Origin: SZUA-229 sp041589455
GTDB taxonomy: Bacteria; Pseudomonadota; Gammaproteobacteria; SZUA-229
NCBI GenBank assembly: GCA_041589455.1
Contig: JBFHVQ010000035.1
Location: 1 to 29,303 of the forward strand
Reading direction: 5' to 3'
Length of the DNA stretch: 29,303 nt
Below, piece after piece: positions 8,013 to 16,306 of this stretch (position 1 is its first letter; every line of letters starts with the position of its first letter). A program made the translations under genes and the position numbers. The notes below the pieces were generated by a model that saw nothing but the letters and a program-made list of their open reading frames with translations, did not search any database and had not been told where the DNA came from.

Positions 8013-8098
8013 GATGGAAATAGGTGTATCTTATGCCTGTAAATAACACATAGATGTATAAATAGAATTCTTATAGGATCGAGTGAGGGGACTGACCT

Positions 8099-11000
8099 GT
8101 GCGCAAATTAACACTGAGCCTTGCCGTGATGGCTGCCTTAATGCCAGCACGCGGCTATCCACTAGGGTTGGGTGAGATAGAGCTAAATTCGGCGTTAAAT
8201 CAAGAGCTTAATGCAGAAATTGAAGTAATGTCTGCAACGCCTGAAGATGCCGAGCAGCTAATTGTTAAGCTAGCCAGCCGAGAAGCTTTTAGTCGCGCAG
8301 GCATTGATCGCCCGTTTTTGTTACAGCAATTAAAGTTCAAGGTCGCCCAACAGGATGGTAAGCCAGTTGTTAAGGTTTACACTCAGGGGCCGATACGTGA
8401 ACCTTATTTGAACTTCCTGCTGGAAATTGACTGGCCTAAAGGTCACTTGCTCAGGGAATATACTTTACTACTTGATCCTCCCGTTTATGATACGGGCTAC
8501 ACACCGAGCTCACCCGCTTCTATGGGTGACGCACATCCTTTTATCAGTCCGACTGAGATAAACTCACAGACTCAGTCGGCTAACTTCCAGCAACAACCCG
8601 CGACTCAAGCGGCATCTCAAACAGCCACTATGTCGCAACCTGCGTCTGCGCAGACAGGTGTAATTAGTTCTGATTCTGGTCGTACTTTGAGCTATCAGTA
8701 TCAGCCGATGCCTCAGGCAGCGGTGACCAGTGCACCAGATCAATATCGGGTGCAACAGAACGATACCTTGTGGAGTATTGCGAACCGTATGCGCCCAGAT
8801 AGTTCTGTGAGCGTTGAACAAATGATGATGGCGCTGGTGCGTAAAAACCCGGAAGCCTTTATTCATGAAAATATTAACGGCGTAAAACGCGGTTATATCC
8901 TGCGAGCGCCCTCTCGTGAAGAGGCAACACAGCTAAATCGGCAGGAAGCGGTTGCTGCAGCACGTGAACATGCATCACTGTGGCGTGAGTACAGTCGTTC
9001 CGCAGCAAGTGAAACACCGGCATCATCCATGGAAGCTGATAGTGAAGCCATGAGTGGTTCTGATACTCAGCCAGTTCGTGAGGTTGATGGTCAGTTATCT
9101 ATTGTCGGTGCGGGAGAGCAACAGGCTAGTGAAGTTGGTGGTGCAAATCAGGATCCAGGTTCAGAGCTTAGCCGCCTGAAACAGGAGCTGGCGCTTGCAC
9201 AAGAGCAGCTGGAGTCTGAACGCCTCGAAAAAGAAGATTTGCAGAGTAAACTGGCGGATCTTGAGCAGCGAGTTCAAAGCGTTATTCAAATGAATGACGG
9301 CGAGCTGGCACAGCTCCAACAGGATTTGCAGCAGGAAAAAGCTGTTGAATCTAGTGAAGAAGCATCTGTTGAAGAGCTTCAGGAACCTGAAGTCGTTGAT
9401 GAAGACCTTTCGGTTGATGAAGCTGTAGCTGAAGAGCCACAAGTCGAAGAAGTTACGGAAGAAGTGATTGCTGAAGAGGCTGTGGCTGAAGAAGGCATGC
9501 AGGAGACTGATGCTGGCGAAATGCCTGTTGAAGAAGTTGCTTCAGAAGAGGCGATTTTTGTAGACGAAGCAGAAACAGCAGAAACGGATGTGATGGCGGA
9601 AGCAGCTGCTCCAGAAGTTGCTGTGGAACCAGTCCAGCCTGTAGAGCCACCTGCATTCGCACGTAAAAAGCAGAAAAGTTTTATAGAAAATCTGATGGAC
9701 GATCCTAAGCTACTCGGTATGTTGGGTGGTGGTTTAGCCGTCGTATTATTGCTGCTGGCGCTATTATTAAAGCGCCTGAGAAGTAAGGGTGATGAAAGTG
9801 TGTCAGAGGAGTTGTCCGATCTGGCTGACCTGGACTCAGACCTGAGTTTTGACAAAGAAGCGGGTCTGGATCTTGAGTCCACCACAGAAATGATGGTTGA
9901 TCAGTCGTCTGATGAGCTGGGTATGGAAGATACTCATGTTGAAGTTGCTGCAGCTTCAACTGGTGCCGGTGATGAGGCAGTGATTAGTCTGGACGATGAT
10001 GAGAAACCAGCGGGTGCAGACGAAGATAAAGATAAGGATGATGTTCTGGCAGAGGCTGACGTCTACCTGGCTTATGGTATTTATCAACAGGCCGAAGATC
10101 TGCTCACCAAAGCGATAGACCAGAATCCGGACCGTGATGACTACCGGATGAAACTGTTGGAAACTCACTTTGCTGCGAAAAATGTGCCTGCATTCGAATC
10201 ACTAGCGGAAGATGTGCAAAAACGTAAAGGTGATGATAGAAACTATTGGGGTCGAGTCGTTGCAATGGGGATGGAGCTGAGCCCATCCAATAGCCTGTTT
10301 AATGGGGCAGGTGATCTGCTGGCAGGCATTGACACGGACTCATTATTACCTGAAAGACCAGAATCGACTGATTTAGAGCTGGATGCCGGTAGTGCAGCGT
10401 CAGACACCAGTCTTGATGATCTGGGACTAGGTGATGATCTTGGAATGAGTGAAGGACTGTCTGATCTGGAAACTACCCAGACATTTTCAGAACCACTAGA
10501 ACAAGCAGCACCTGAGGAAGATGATACAGGTGGTCTGGGTGAGCTTGACCTGCAGAGCCAGCTGGATACGATTACCACGCAGCTGGATGATCTGGGTACA
10601 GAAGATACGCTTAATGTCGATGATATTTCTGATCTGGGTCTGGATATCGATACTATTGATGAAGCAGCAGAAAGTGCTGAGCTGGATCTGGATTCAGGTG
10701 ATGCTGATCTTGACCTTGGTGAGGATTTCTCTCTTGACTTTGAGACATCAGACCTGGGACTTGAAGAGTCAGATGATGATCTGGAAAGTGAATCAGCTGA
10801 GCTAGATACGGAGCTTGATCTGGGAGTAGATCTGGGTGATGTATCCGCTGTAGCTGATGATGAAATGGAAATGGACCTCACTGATGAACTGGAAAATCTG
10901 GGTGTTAGTGAGTCAGAAGCTGATCTTGATTTAGACAGCCAGGATACCACCGAAATTGATCTTGGTGATGATATTGATCTTGGAGATGATATTGATCTGA

Positions 11001-11413
11001 GTGGAGGGCTGGACCTTGATGAAGGTGAGTTAGGTCTTGATGATACGGTAATTGAGTCGGCTGTTGATCTGGAGGCCGGCGGTGAGCTTGACGATGAGCT
11101 AGACGATGCGATGCTTGATCTGGATGACAGTGAGTTGGATCTGGGCGGTGAATTAGAGCTTAGTGAGTCGGTCGATGATGTATCTGATATCGATATGTCT
11201 GATACAGATGTTGCTATGGGTGATGAAAGTGAGTTCGATATTTCTGAGCTATCAGAAGATGTTGATGAAGTGAGCACCAAGCTGGATCTGGCTAGAGCTT
11301 ATATAGATATGGGTGATAATGATGGTGCCCGTAGTCTACTGGAAGAAGTAAAAGCCGAAGGTAATTCTGAACAGCAACAACAGGCTGACGAGTTGCTGCA
11401 ACAGGCAAGCTAA
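8099..11413 (+). CDS. fimV: FimV, peptidoglycan-binding inner-membrane hub protein
   Basis: FimV organises polar functions such as type IV pili and second-messenger signalling in Pseudomonas and relatives. The start is GTG 8099, with AGGGG 8 bases upstream. The 1104 residues show: signal peptide (about 1-20); FimV N-terminal domain with LGLGEIELNSALNQELNAEI (24-125); LysM domain (about 214-269, QYRVQQNDTLWSIANRM); coiled coil (about 353-412); a Glu/Val-rich acidic stretch; a transmembrane helix near 538-558 followed by KRLRSKG; a TPR-like cytoplasmic segment (about 647-710); a very long Asp/Leu/Gly-rich acidic region (about 760-1050) with tandem repeats; and the conserved FimV C-terminal TPR (about 1058-1104, STKLDLARAYIDMGD). 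No type IV pilus genes are nearby, which is usual for this locus. Confidence 0.95.
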   Translation: MRKLTLSLAVMAALMPARGYPLGLGEIELNSALNQELNAEIEVMSATPEDAEQLIVKLASREAFSRAGIDRPFLLQQLKFKVAQQDGKPVVKVYTQGPIREPYLNFLLEIDWPKGHLLREYTLLLDPPVYDTGYTPSSPASMGDAHPFISPTEINSQTQSANFQQQPATQAASQTATMSQPASAQTGVISSDSGRTLSYQYQPMPQAAVTSAPDQYRVQQNDTLWSIANRMRPDSSVSVEQMMMALVRKNPEAFIHENINGVKRGYILRAPSREEATQLNRQEAVAAAREHASLWREYSRSAASETPASSMEADSEAMSGSDTQPVREVDGQLSIVGAGEQQASEVGGANQDPGSELSRLKQELALAQEQLESERLEKEDLQSKLADLEQRVQSVIQMNDGELAQLQQDLQQEKAVESSEEASVEELQEPEVVDEDLSVDEAVAEEPQVEEVTEEVIAEEAVAEEGMQETDAGEMPVEEVASEEAIFVDEAETAETDVMAEAAAPEVAVEPVQPVEPPAFARKKQKSFIENLMDDPKLLGMLGGGLAVVLLLLALLLKRLRSKGDESVSEELSDLADLDSDLSFDKEAGLDLESTTEMMVDQSSDELGMEDTHVEVAAASTGAGDEAVISLDDDEKPAGADEDKDKDDVLAEADVYLAYGIYQQAEDLLTKAIDQNPDRDDYRMKLLETHFAAKNVPAFESLAEDVQKRKGDDRNYWGRVVAMGMELSPSNSLFNGAGDLLAGIDTDSLLPERPESTDLELDAGSAASDTSLDDLGLGDDLGMSEGLSDLETTQTFSEPLEQAAPEEDDTGGLGELDLQSQLDTITTQLDDLGTEDTLNVDDISDLGLDIDTIDEAAESAELDLDSGDADLDLGEDFSLDFETSDLGLEESDDDLESESAELDTELDLGVDLGDVSAVADDEMEMDLTDELENLGVSESEADLDLDSQDTTEIDLGDDIDLGDDIDLSGGLDLDEGELGLDDTVIESAVDLEAGGELDDELDDAMLDLDDSELDLGGELELSESVDDVSDIDMSDTDVAMGDESEFDISELSEDVDEVSTKLDLARAYIDMGDNDGARSLLEEVKAEGNSEQQQQADELLQQAS
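10955..11008 (+). repeat. Three tandem 18-bp copies inside fimV
   Basis: The codon-aligned unit ATTGATCTTGGTGATGAT (10955-10972) is followed by a copy with one change (10973-10990) and a diverged third copy (10991-11008). The protein reads IDLGDD, IDLGDD, IDLSGG. It lies within a much longer Asp/Leu-rich region made of GATCTGGAT-like codon runs, a likely site for length variation by slippage. Confidence 0.8.
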
Positions 11414-11438
11414 ACTCAACCAGCTTCAGTATACTGAG

Positions 11439-11473
11439 CGGCATTGGGGAAACCTGATGCCGTTTTTATTTTT
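11439..11473 (+). terminator. Rho-independent terminator after fimV
   Basis: Perfect arms CGGCAT (11439-11444) and ATGCCG (11457-11462) enclose a loop that can add a further GG/CC pair. They are followed directly by TTTTTATTTTT. It lies 25 bp past the fimV stop and just before truA. A separate 12-bp palindrome, TCAGTATACTGA, sits immediately upstream at 11426-11437. truA may depend on read-through or a promoter within fimV. Confidence 0.75.
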
Positions 11474-11491
11474 ACAGGTTAAAGTAATCAT

Positions 11492-12274
11492 ATGCGAATC
11501 GCACTGGGTATTGAATACGATGGCAGTCGTTTTTCAGGCTGGCAAATGCAAAAGCATGGCACACGCACCGTACAGGAGAGTGTTGAGCTAGCTTTATCTG
11601 TGGTGGCTAATGAAAAAATACAGATAGTGTGTGCTGGCCGTACCGATACAGGCGTTCATGCAACTGGCCAGGTGGTGCATTTTGACTGTTCTGTCGAGCG
11701 ACCGGAAAGAGCCTGGATTATGGGTGTAAATGCGCACTTACCTGATGATATCAGTTCGTTCTGGGTTAAACAGGTTGATGATGATTTTAGTGCGCGATTT
11801 AGCGCAACTGCTCGTCAGTATCGATATGTGATTTTAAATCGACACGCACGCTCCGCAGTATTAAACAAACGAGTTACCTGGAAGCATGGCGTACTGGATG
11901 CAGAAGCAATGCATCAGGCCGCTCAGGCATTAATAGGGGAGCGGGATTTTTCGTCATTCCGTTCTGCAGCCTGTCAGGCAGAGCATGCGCGACGAAATGT
12001 ACACTGGGTTAAAGTAACCAGAAACGCAGATTTTGTTTATATTGATATCGAAGCAAATGCTTTTTTACATCACATGGTACGCAATATTGTGGGTTCATTG
12101 ATGATGGTGGGTAGAGGTGAGCAGCCTGTCGAATGGATGGCTGACCTAATGAATATTCAGGATAGAAACCAGGCGGGCCCAACTGCTGCAGCTGATGGTC
12201 TGTACCTGGTTAAAGTGACATACCCTGAAGCGACAGGTGTGCAACCTGCGGTGTTATTGCCGTCATTTATTTGA
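11492..12274 (+). CDS. truA: tRNA pseudouridine(38-40) synthase
   Basis: TruA converts uridines 38, 39 and 40 in the anticodon arm of tRNAs to pseudouridine. The 260-residue protein has the family start ALGIEYDGSRFSGWQ, the catalytic aspartate D52 in AGRTDTGVHATGQVV, and the C-terminal motif FLHHMVRNIVGSLMMVG. Length fits bacterial TruA. ATG 11492 has AGG upstream inside the tail of the preceding terminator. In many relatives trpF follows directly; here about 1.3 kb of other DNA intervenes. Confidence 0.96.
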   Translation: MRIALGIEYDGSRFSGWQMQKHGTRTVQESVELALSVVANEKIQIVCAGRTDTGVHATGQVVHFDCSVERPERAWIMGVNAHLPDDISSFWVKQVDDDFSARFSATARQYRYVILNRHARSAVLNKRVTWKHGVLDAEAMHQAAQALIGERDFSSFRSAACQAEHARRNVHWVKVTRNADFVYIDIEANAFLHHMVRNIVGSLMMVGRGEQPVEWMADLMNIQDRNQAGPTAAADGLYLVKVTYPEATGVQPAVLLPSFI

Positions 12275-12363
12275 GCGGGTAAACAGAGAAAGCAACAGGG
12301 TATTGTGCAACTGACCCACCTTTAGACTGGTCAATTAAACAAGAAAAGCCTGTAAGATTAGTA

Positions 12364-12418
12364 AGCACATTTAAAGCAGTTGTATCTATAATTGACCGTT
12401 ACTAAATGCAAATGTGCT
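12364..12418. repeat. 9-bp inverted repeat AGCACATTT / AAATGTGCT
   Basis: The arms at 12364-12372 and 12410-12418 are perfect and separated by 37 bases. There is no T run after the second arm, so this is not a standard terminator. It could be a pair of half-sites or the base of an RNA stem; no function can be assigned. Confidence 0.4.
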
Positions 12419-12616
12419 GATTAGATAAGCGAATGTTGAGGTGTGATGTTCAGGAATTTAACTGCTCACTTCGCAGTTTTTGATATTTCTCTTATCGAAG
12501 GCTGTCAAAGCCGTATGTAAATATTATGCTCATTTGAGGTTGTCTCTTTGAGATTGTCCATGCAGGCTATTCATTTAAATGTTTTATATCCTGGACTAGT
12601 GTTGCTCATCTTGCAT

Positions 12617-12693
12617 AGTCATTCCCGCATGCTTGTGGTGGGACCCATGTGTTGTTAAGACAATGGGGACCGACACAGACATGCGGGGTGACA
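12617..12693. repeat. REP/MITE-like imperfect palindromic element
   Basis: The left end reads GTCATTCCCGCATG and the right end CATGCGGGGTGAC, complementary except for a small mismatch or bulge. Inside, CCCAT and ATGGG repeat the symmetry, so the whole ~75 bp can fold into one long hairpin. The TCATTCCCGC end resembles widespread short palindromic repeats of proteobacterial genomes. Only one copy is in the window, so mobility cannot be judged. Confidence 0.6.
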
Positions 12694-12734
12694 GTGCTAT
12701 CTGCTAAAACTTAACGTTATTTCTCAGAGCAGAT

Positions 12735-13325
12735 TTAAAAGTCAAAATACATTTTTTCCTTATCCAGCTTGTATGACCAGGGAAGCCCGCTGTTTTTCCA
12801 GCCATTAACAACGCGTTGTCCTTTGCTTTCAGTCGCTTTGGACTTGTCGCCTTCATAGCCATCAACAACGGTATAGACATTACTATAGCCGGCTTTATGC
12901 ATCAGGTTTGCCGCTTTTGCGCTACGACTGCCAGAGCGACAGATCAGAATAATCTTGCTGTCTTTGTTGAGGCCTTTTTGTTGCAGGCGTTCTTCAACGG
13001 CAGTGAGAAAATTGCTGTTTGGGCTCAGTTTGAAACTTTTCTTTTTATCATTCCATTCTGACCATGACTCAGGCATAAAGTAAGGGATGTTTGCATCAGC
13101 ATTGCTTGGCATGCCAAGGAAGTTGATTTCTGAACGAGTACGAATATCAAGAAACAGTATGTCTTTATTGTTTTCATTAACAAACTGATGAGCTTCTGTG
13201 GCGGTCAGATAAAGCTTCAGCTCTGTGTGTTTTTTACCGGGCAGGCTGGCTTCAGTGATTGCTAATGTGGATGCTGAAACTGACGTTAGCAGAACAGCAG
13301 TTAATACGTGGGATAAGAGTCTCAT
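12735..13325 (-). CDS. Periplasmic rhodanese-domain protein
   Basis: The product is 196 residues when started at ATG 13325, which has AAGGA 7 bases upstream and gives a clean signal peptide (MRLLSHVLTAVLLTSV..., cleavage near residue 22). An in-frame ATG further upstream at 13463 would lie beyond the likely promoter and bury the signal peptide, so it is rejected. The rhodanese domain spans about 38-160, with LFLDIRTRSE and the active-site loop CRSGSR (C129). Such domains carry a persulfide on the cysteine and move sulfur, or bind thiols. The C-terminal tail, GQRVVNGWKNSGLPWSYKLD, is conserved-looking but unassigned. It is on the minus strand, between truA and trpF, and probably transcribed alone. 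The physiological substrate is unknown. Confidence 0.88.
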   Translation of the reverse strand: MRLLSHVLTAVLLTSVSASTLAITEASLPGKKHTELKLYLTATEAHQFVNENNKDILFLDIRTRSEINFLGMPSNADANIPYFMPESWSEWNDKKKSFKLSPNSNFLTAVEERLQQKGLNKDSKIILICRSGSRSAKAANLMHKAGYSNVYTVVDGYEGDKSKATESKGQRVVNGWKNSGLPWSYKLDKEKMYFDF

Positions 13326-13416
13326 GACGGATCCTTGTAAAAGTTTAAAGTTATTATGAGTGCACTTAAATTTCAGGTATTGCTTTATTGGCCGTCCCTG
13401 GAATAAAGTGGCGCCA

Positions 13417-13444
13417 ATATTAATGAATACTGATATATGGTCAA
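13417..13444 (-). promoter_or_regulatory. Promoter of the rhodanese gene
   Basis: On the minus strand, TTGACC (13439-13444) and TAATAT (13417-13422) are 16 bp apart. The start point would fall near 13410, giving a leader of about 85 bases. Directly after it lies an inverted repeat, CTTTATT/AATAAAG (13383-13389 and 13402-13408), that could be an operator or a 5' stem. Confidence 0.5.
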
Positions 13445-13550
13445 GTAAAATGTTGAATTTCAACTGCTTACAGATTCTGTTTGCTAGAGTATGGTCACTA
13501 AATAAGCATCATAAAGTGGTTGAAGATGTTGGGAAGTGATGGGGATATTC

Positions 13551-13559
13551 TGTTAAAAT
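13551..13559 (+). promoter_or_regulatory. Extended -10 promoter element for trpF
   Basis: TGTTAAAAT matches the extended -10 pattern TGn-TAnAAT. Transcription would start near 13566, about 22 bases before the chosen trpF start at 13588. No good -35 is seen, which extended -10 promoters tolerate. It supports rejecting the alternative ATG at 13558. Confidence 0.4.
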
Positions 13560-13587
13560 GCATTGTTTTAGCAGTTTCAGGCGATCA

Positions 13588-14226
13588 ATGATCTCGCGTA
13601 CACGTGTCAAAATTTGTGGAATTACCCGGTCACAGGATGCTCGGCTTGCTGCCAGTCTTGGGGTTGATGCTATTGGGTTAGTGTTTTATGAAAAAAGTCC
13701 ACGAAATGTCAGTATCAGGCAGGCCCAGGAAATCTGTCAGTCGTTACCGGCATTTGTGAGTGTAGTGTCCCTGTTTATGAATCCGGAGCCATCCTTGGTT
13801 GAAAACGTACTGGCTGAATGCCCAGTTGACCAGATTCAGTTCCATGGTACTGAAACAGCAGAATTTTGTGGTTCATTCAAGCATCCCTATATCAAAGCGA
13901 TGGGTATGGCGGGCGATGCCTCAGTCGAAGAAATGCTGGATGCCTATCCTGAAGCAAGAGGGTTACTGCTGGATAGTCATGCTACAGGTGCAGCTGGAGG
14001 AACCGGAGAGACTTTTGACTGGGATAATATTCCACAGAAGTTTAGAGAAAGTATTATACTGGCGGGCGGTCTTAATCCGGATAATGTGGCTGAGGCGATT
14101 CGTCGAATTAAGCCTTATGCAGTTGACCTGAGTTCCGGCGTAGAATCGTCGCCTGGAATCAAGGATGCAGATCTGGTCGCAAAATTAATGAAGCAAATAC
14201 AACGAGTCGAATGTGAGCATATTTAG
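13588..14226 (+). CDS. trpF: Phosphoribosylanthranilate isomerase
   Basis: TrpF carries out the Amadori rearrangement of phosphoribosylanthranilate in tryptophan synthesis. From ATG 13588 the protein has 212 residues and begins MISRTRVKICGITR, the family's usual N-terminus; CAGG lies upstream. An ATG 30 bases earlier (13558) overlaps the likely -10 element and adds residues not seen in the family. The catalytic pair is present: C10 in KICGIT and D129 in LLLDSH. GGTGETFDW and LAGGLNPDNV are phosphate-binding regions of the beta-barrel. The stop codon directly abuts the trpB ATG, so the two are translated as a unit. It is a stand-alone TrpF, not fused to TrpC. Confidence 0.95.
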   Translation: MISRTRVKICGITRSQDARLAASLGVDAIGLVFYEKSPRNVSIRQAQEICQSLPAFVSVVSLFMNPEPSLVENVLAECPVDQIQFHGTETAEFCGSFKHPYIKAMGMAGDASVEEMLDAYPEARGLLLDSHATGAAGGTGETFDWDNIPQKFRESIILAGGLNPDNVAEAIRRIKPYAVDLSSGVESSPGIKDADLVAKLMKQIQRVECEHI

Positions 14227-15444
14227 ATGAGCAAAGTTGAGTGTAAAGACTACTATTCAATGCCCGATGAACGTGGGCATTTTGGCATCTACGGCGGCAA
14301 ATTTGTTGCCGAGACACTAATGGAGCCAATAGAAGAGCTGCGTCAGGCTTATGAGAAAATTAAAAATGATGAGCAGTTTCAGGCAGAGTTCGATCGTGAT
14401 CTTGCGCACTATGTGGGACGCCCCAGTCCGCTTTATCATGCGGAGCGCTGGTCAAAACAGCTGGGCGGTGCACAGATTTATCTGAAGCGCGAAGATCTAA
14501 ATCATACCGGTGCTCACAAAATTAATAACACCATTGGTCAGGCGCTACTTGCAAGGTATATGGGCAAGAAACGAGTTATTGCTGAAACCGGCGCAGGTCA
14601 GCACGGCGTGGCTTCGGCTACCGTTGCGGCACGCTTTGGAATGGAATGTGTGGTTTATATGGGGGCGGAAGATGTGAAGCGTCAGGCGCCCAATGTCTAC
14701 CGTATGAAACTACTGGGTGCAGAAGTGGTGCCTGTTACCTCTGGATCAAAAACCCTGAAAGATGCGCTAAACGAAGCGATGCGTGACTGGGTAACCAATG
14801 TTGATAATACATTTTATATCATTGGTACTGTGGCCGGGCCGCATCCTTACCCAGCGATGGTACGTGATTTCCAGACAATTATTGGTCGTGAAGCGAAACG
14901 CCAGATTATGGAGCAGGCGGGGCGTTTACCTGATGCTCTCGTGGCTTGTGTGGGTGGTGGCTCTAATGCGATCGGTCTGTTTCATCCGTTCCTGGGTGAT
15001 GAAGATGTAAAAATTTATGGTGTTGAAGGTGGTGGTGATGGTGTTGATACACCGAATCACGCGGCACCTTTGTGTGCGGGCAAGCCCGGTGTGTTACATG
15101 GCAATCGGACCTATCTAATGGAAGATAATAACGGCCAGATTATTGAAACTCACTGTATTTCTGCGGGTCTGGATTATCCCGGAGTCGGCCCTGAACATGC
15201 CTGGTTAAAAGATTGTGGTCGTGCGAATTATGTCAGTATCACCGATAAGGAAGCACTGGCTGCGTTTCATGAGGTGACTCGTACAGAAGGCATTATTCCT
15301 GCTCTGGAATCAAGTCATGCACTGACCTACGGGGCCAAGCTGGCAAAGACCATGGATAAGGACCAGATTATTATCGTCAACCTGTCTGGTCGAGGCGATA
15401 AAGATATAAATACCATTGCAGACATCGAGGGCATACAGCTGTGA
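14227..15444 (+). CDS. trpB: Tryptophan synthase beta chain
   Basis: TrpB condenses indole with serine using pyridoxal phosphate. The 405-residue protein has the PLP lysine K98 in HTGAHKINN, the conserved GETGAGQHGVA-type region (ETGAGQHGVASATVAARFGM), the phosphate-binding loop GGGSNAIG, and VEGGGDGVDT. The N-terminus is about ten residues longer than E. coli TrpB, as in many proteobacteria. It begins at the base after the trpF stop and its own stop overlaps the trpA GTG, so trpF-trpB-trpA is a tightly coupled operon. Confidence 0.97.
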   Translation: MSKVECKDYYSMPDERGHFGIYGGKFVAETLMEPIEELRQAYEKIKNDEQFQAEFDRDLAHYVGRPSPLYHAERWSKQLGGAQIYLKREDLNHTGAHKINNTIGQALLARYMGKKRVIAETGAGQHGVASATVAARFGMECVVYMGAEDVKRQAPNVYRMKLLGAEVVPVTSGSKTLKDALNEAMRDWVTNVDNTFYIIGTVAGPHPYPAMVRDFQTIIGREAKRQIMEQAGRLPDALVACVGGGSNAIGLFHPFLGDEDVKIYGVEGGGDGVDTPNHAAPLCAGKPGVLHGNRTYLMEDNNGQIIETHCISAGLDYPGVGPEHAWLKDCGRANYVSITDKEALAAFHEVTRTEGIIPALESSHALTYGAKLAKTMDKDQIIIVNLSGRGDKDINTIADIEGIQL

Positions 15445-16247
15445 GTCGTTTAAAAGCCAGATTTGATGCGTTAAAAGCCGACAATAAAACCGCACTTATT
15501 CCATTTATTACTGCGGGTGATCCCAACCCATCAGTAACAGTTGATCTACTGCACGACATGGTTGCAGCGGGCGCCAGTATACTTGAGCTGGGTATACCCT
15601 TTTCTGATCCCATGGCGGAAGGTCCGGTAATACAGGCTGCCTGTGAGCGCGCACTGGAGCACGATGTTAGTCTGCGTGACGTGCTGGACATGGTAAAAAC
15701 TTTTCGCTCAAAAGATTCAGATACCCCGATTGTATTGATGGGCTATACCAATCCCGTTGAAGTTATGGGTTATGAGATTTTTGCGAATGCCGCAGCAGAA
15801 GCCGGTGCAGATGGCCTGATACTGGTGGACCTGCCGCCTGAAGAAGGTGCAGTACTTACTGACGCACTACGTGAAAAACAGATTGATATGATTTACCTGC
15901 TGGCGCCAACCAGTACCGATGAACGTATGGAGCTGATCTGCAAACAGGCTACCGGCTTTGTTTACTATGTCTCACTTAAAGGTGTCACTGGCGCCGCCAA
16001 TCTGGATGTGGCTTCTGTGGTAGAAAAAGTAAACCAGATTAGAACTCACACCGATATTCCGGTGGGCGTTGGTTTTGGTATACGAGATGCTGAGTCAGCT
16101 GCCAAAGTTGCAGCGGTAGCAGATGCGGTTGTTGTCGGTAGTGCTGTTGTTAGTCGTGTCGCTGATAATGCTGATGACCCACAGAAAATATCTCAGCAGG
16201 TATGTGAATTGTTGTCGTCTATGCGACAGGCAATGGATAAAGAATAA
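15441..16247 (+). CDS. trpA: Tryptophan synthase alpha chain with Glu at position 60
   Basis: TrpA cleaves indole-glycerol phosphate to indole, which passes to TrpB. The 268-residue length is normal. The start is GTG 15441, overlapping the trpB stop (GTGA). The catalytic E49 is present in LELGIPFSD. The second catalytic residue, Asp60 in E. coli and Salmonella TrpA (motif DPxADGP), is Glu here: DPMAEGPVIQ, codon GAA at 15618-15620, exactly residue 60. Other substrate-contact regions look normal (GVTGA, VGFGIRD, VVGSAVV). The Glu keeps a carboxylate, so activity is likely retained. Other tryptophan genes (trpE, D, C, G) are not in the window. Confidence 0.96.
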   Translation: MSRLKARFDALKADNKTALIPFITAGDPNPSVTVDLLHDMVAAGASILELGIPFSDPMAEGPVIQAACERALEHDVSLRDVLDMVKTFRSKDSDTPIVLMGYTNPVEVMGYEIFANAAAEAGADGLILVDLPPEEGAVLTDALREKQIDMIYLLAPTSTDERMELICKQATGFVYYVSLKGVTGAANLDVASVVEKVNQIRTHTDIPVGVGFGIRDAESAAKVAAVADAVVVGSAVVSRVADNADDPQKISQQVCELLSSMRQAMDKE

Positions 16248-16306
16248 ATAGCTGATGCATAAAAAAAGTTTTGCATTGTAAAATATTTTTATAGGTTAAC
16301 TAGATT

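Larger units (their letters stand above)
12275..12734. other. Noncoding spacer with repeats between truA and the rhodanese gene
   Basis: This 460-bp stretch holds no convincing gene. It has a 9-bp inverted repeat (12364-12372 with 12410-12418), a weak hairpin AACTGC/GCAGTT with trailing Ts (12460-12481) that may end truA transcripts, and the REP/MITE-like element at 12617-12693. A 24-codon ORF at 12446-12520 has a GAGGTGTG sequence before its ATG but no recognisable product. Confidence 0.5.

Noticed and set aside
8541..8760. Gln/Thr/Ala-rich linker in fimV considered as a separate repeat element
   Set aside because: It is an ordinary low-complexity linker between the FimV N-terminal domain and the LysM domain, with no nucleotide-level tandem repeat.
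9379..9885. 168-codon minus-strand frame inside fimV
   Set aside because: Its Ser/Thr-rich composition mirrors the Glu/Ala/Val codons of fimV; no ribosome binding site or domain is seen.
10243..11280. 345-codon Ser-rich open frame on the minus strand
   Set aside because: It is the mirror of the Asp/Leu-rich repeat codons of fimV (GAT/GAC read backwards gives ATC/GTC and TCA/AGA runs). It has low complexity and no start signal.
12446..12520. 24-codon ORF with GAGGTGTG before its ATG
   Set aside because: It contains a terminator-like hairpin (12460-12478), is not hydrophobic or otherwise distinctive, and is probably chance.
13326..13463. 46-residue upstream extension of the rhodanese protein
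   Set aside because: It would start upstream of the likely -10 element and place the signal peptide in the interior; ATG 13325 has a good ribosome binding site.
13558..13587. Longer trpF start at 13558
   Set aside because: It overlaps the extended -10 element, and the extra ten residues are not seen in the TrpF family.
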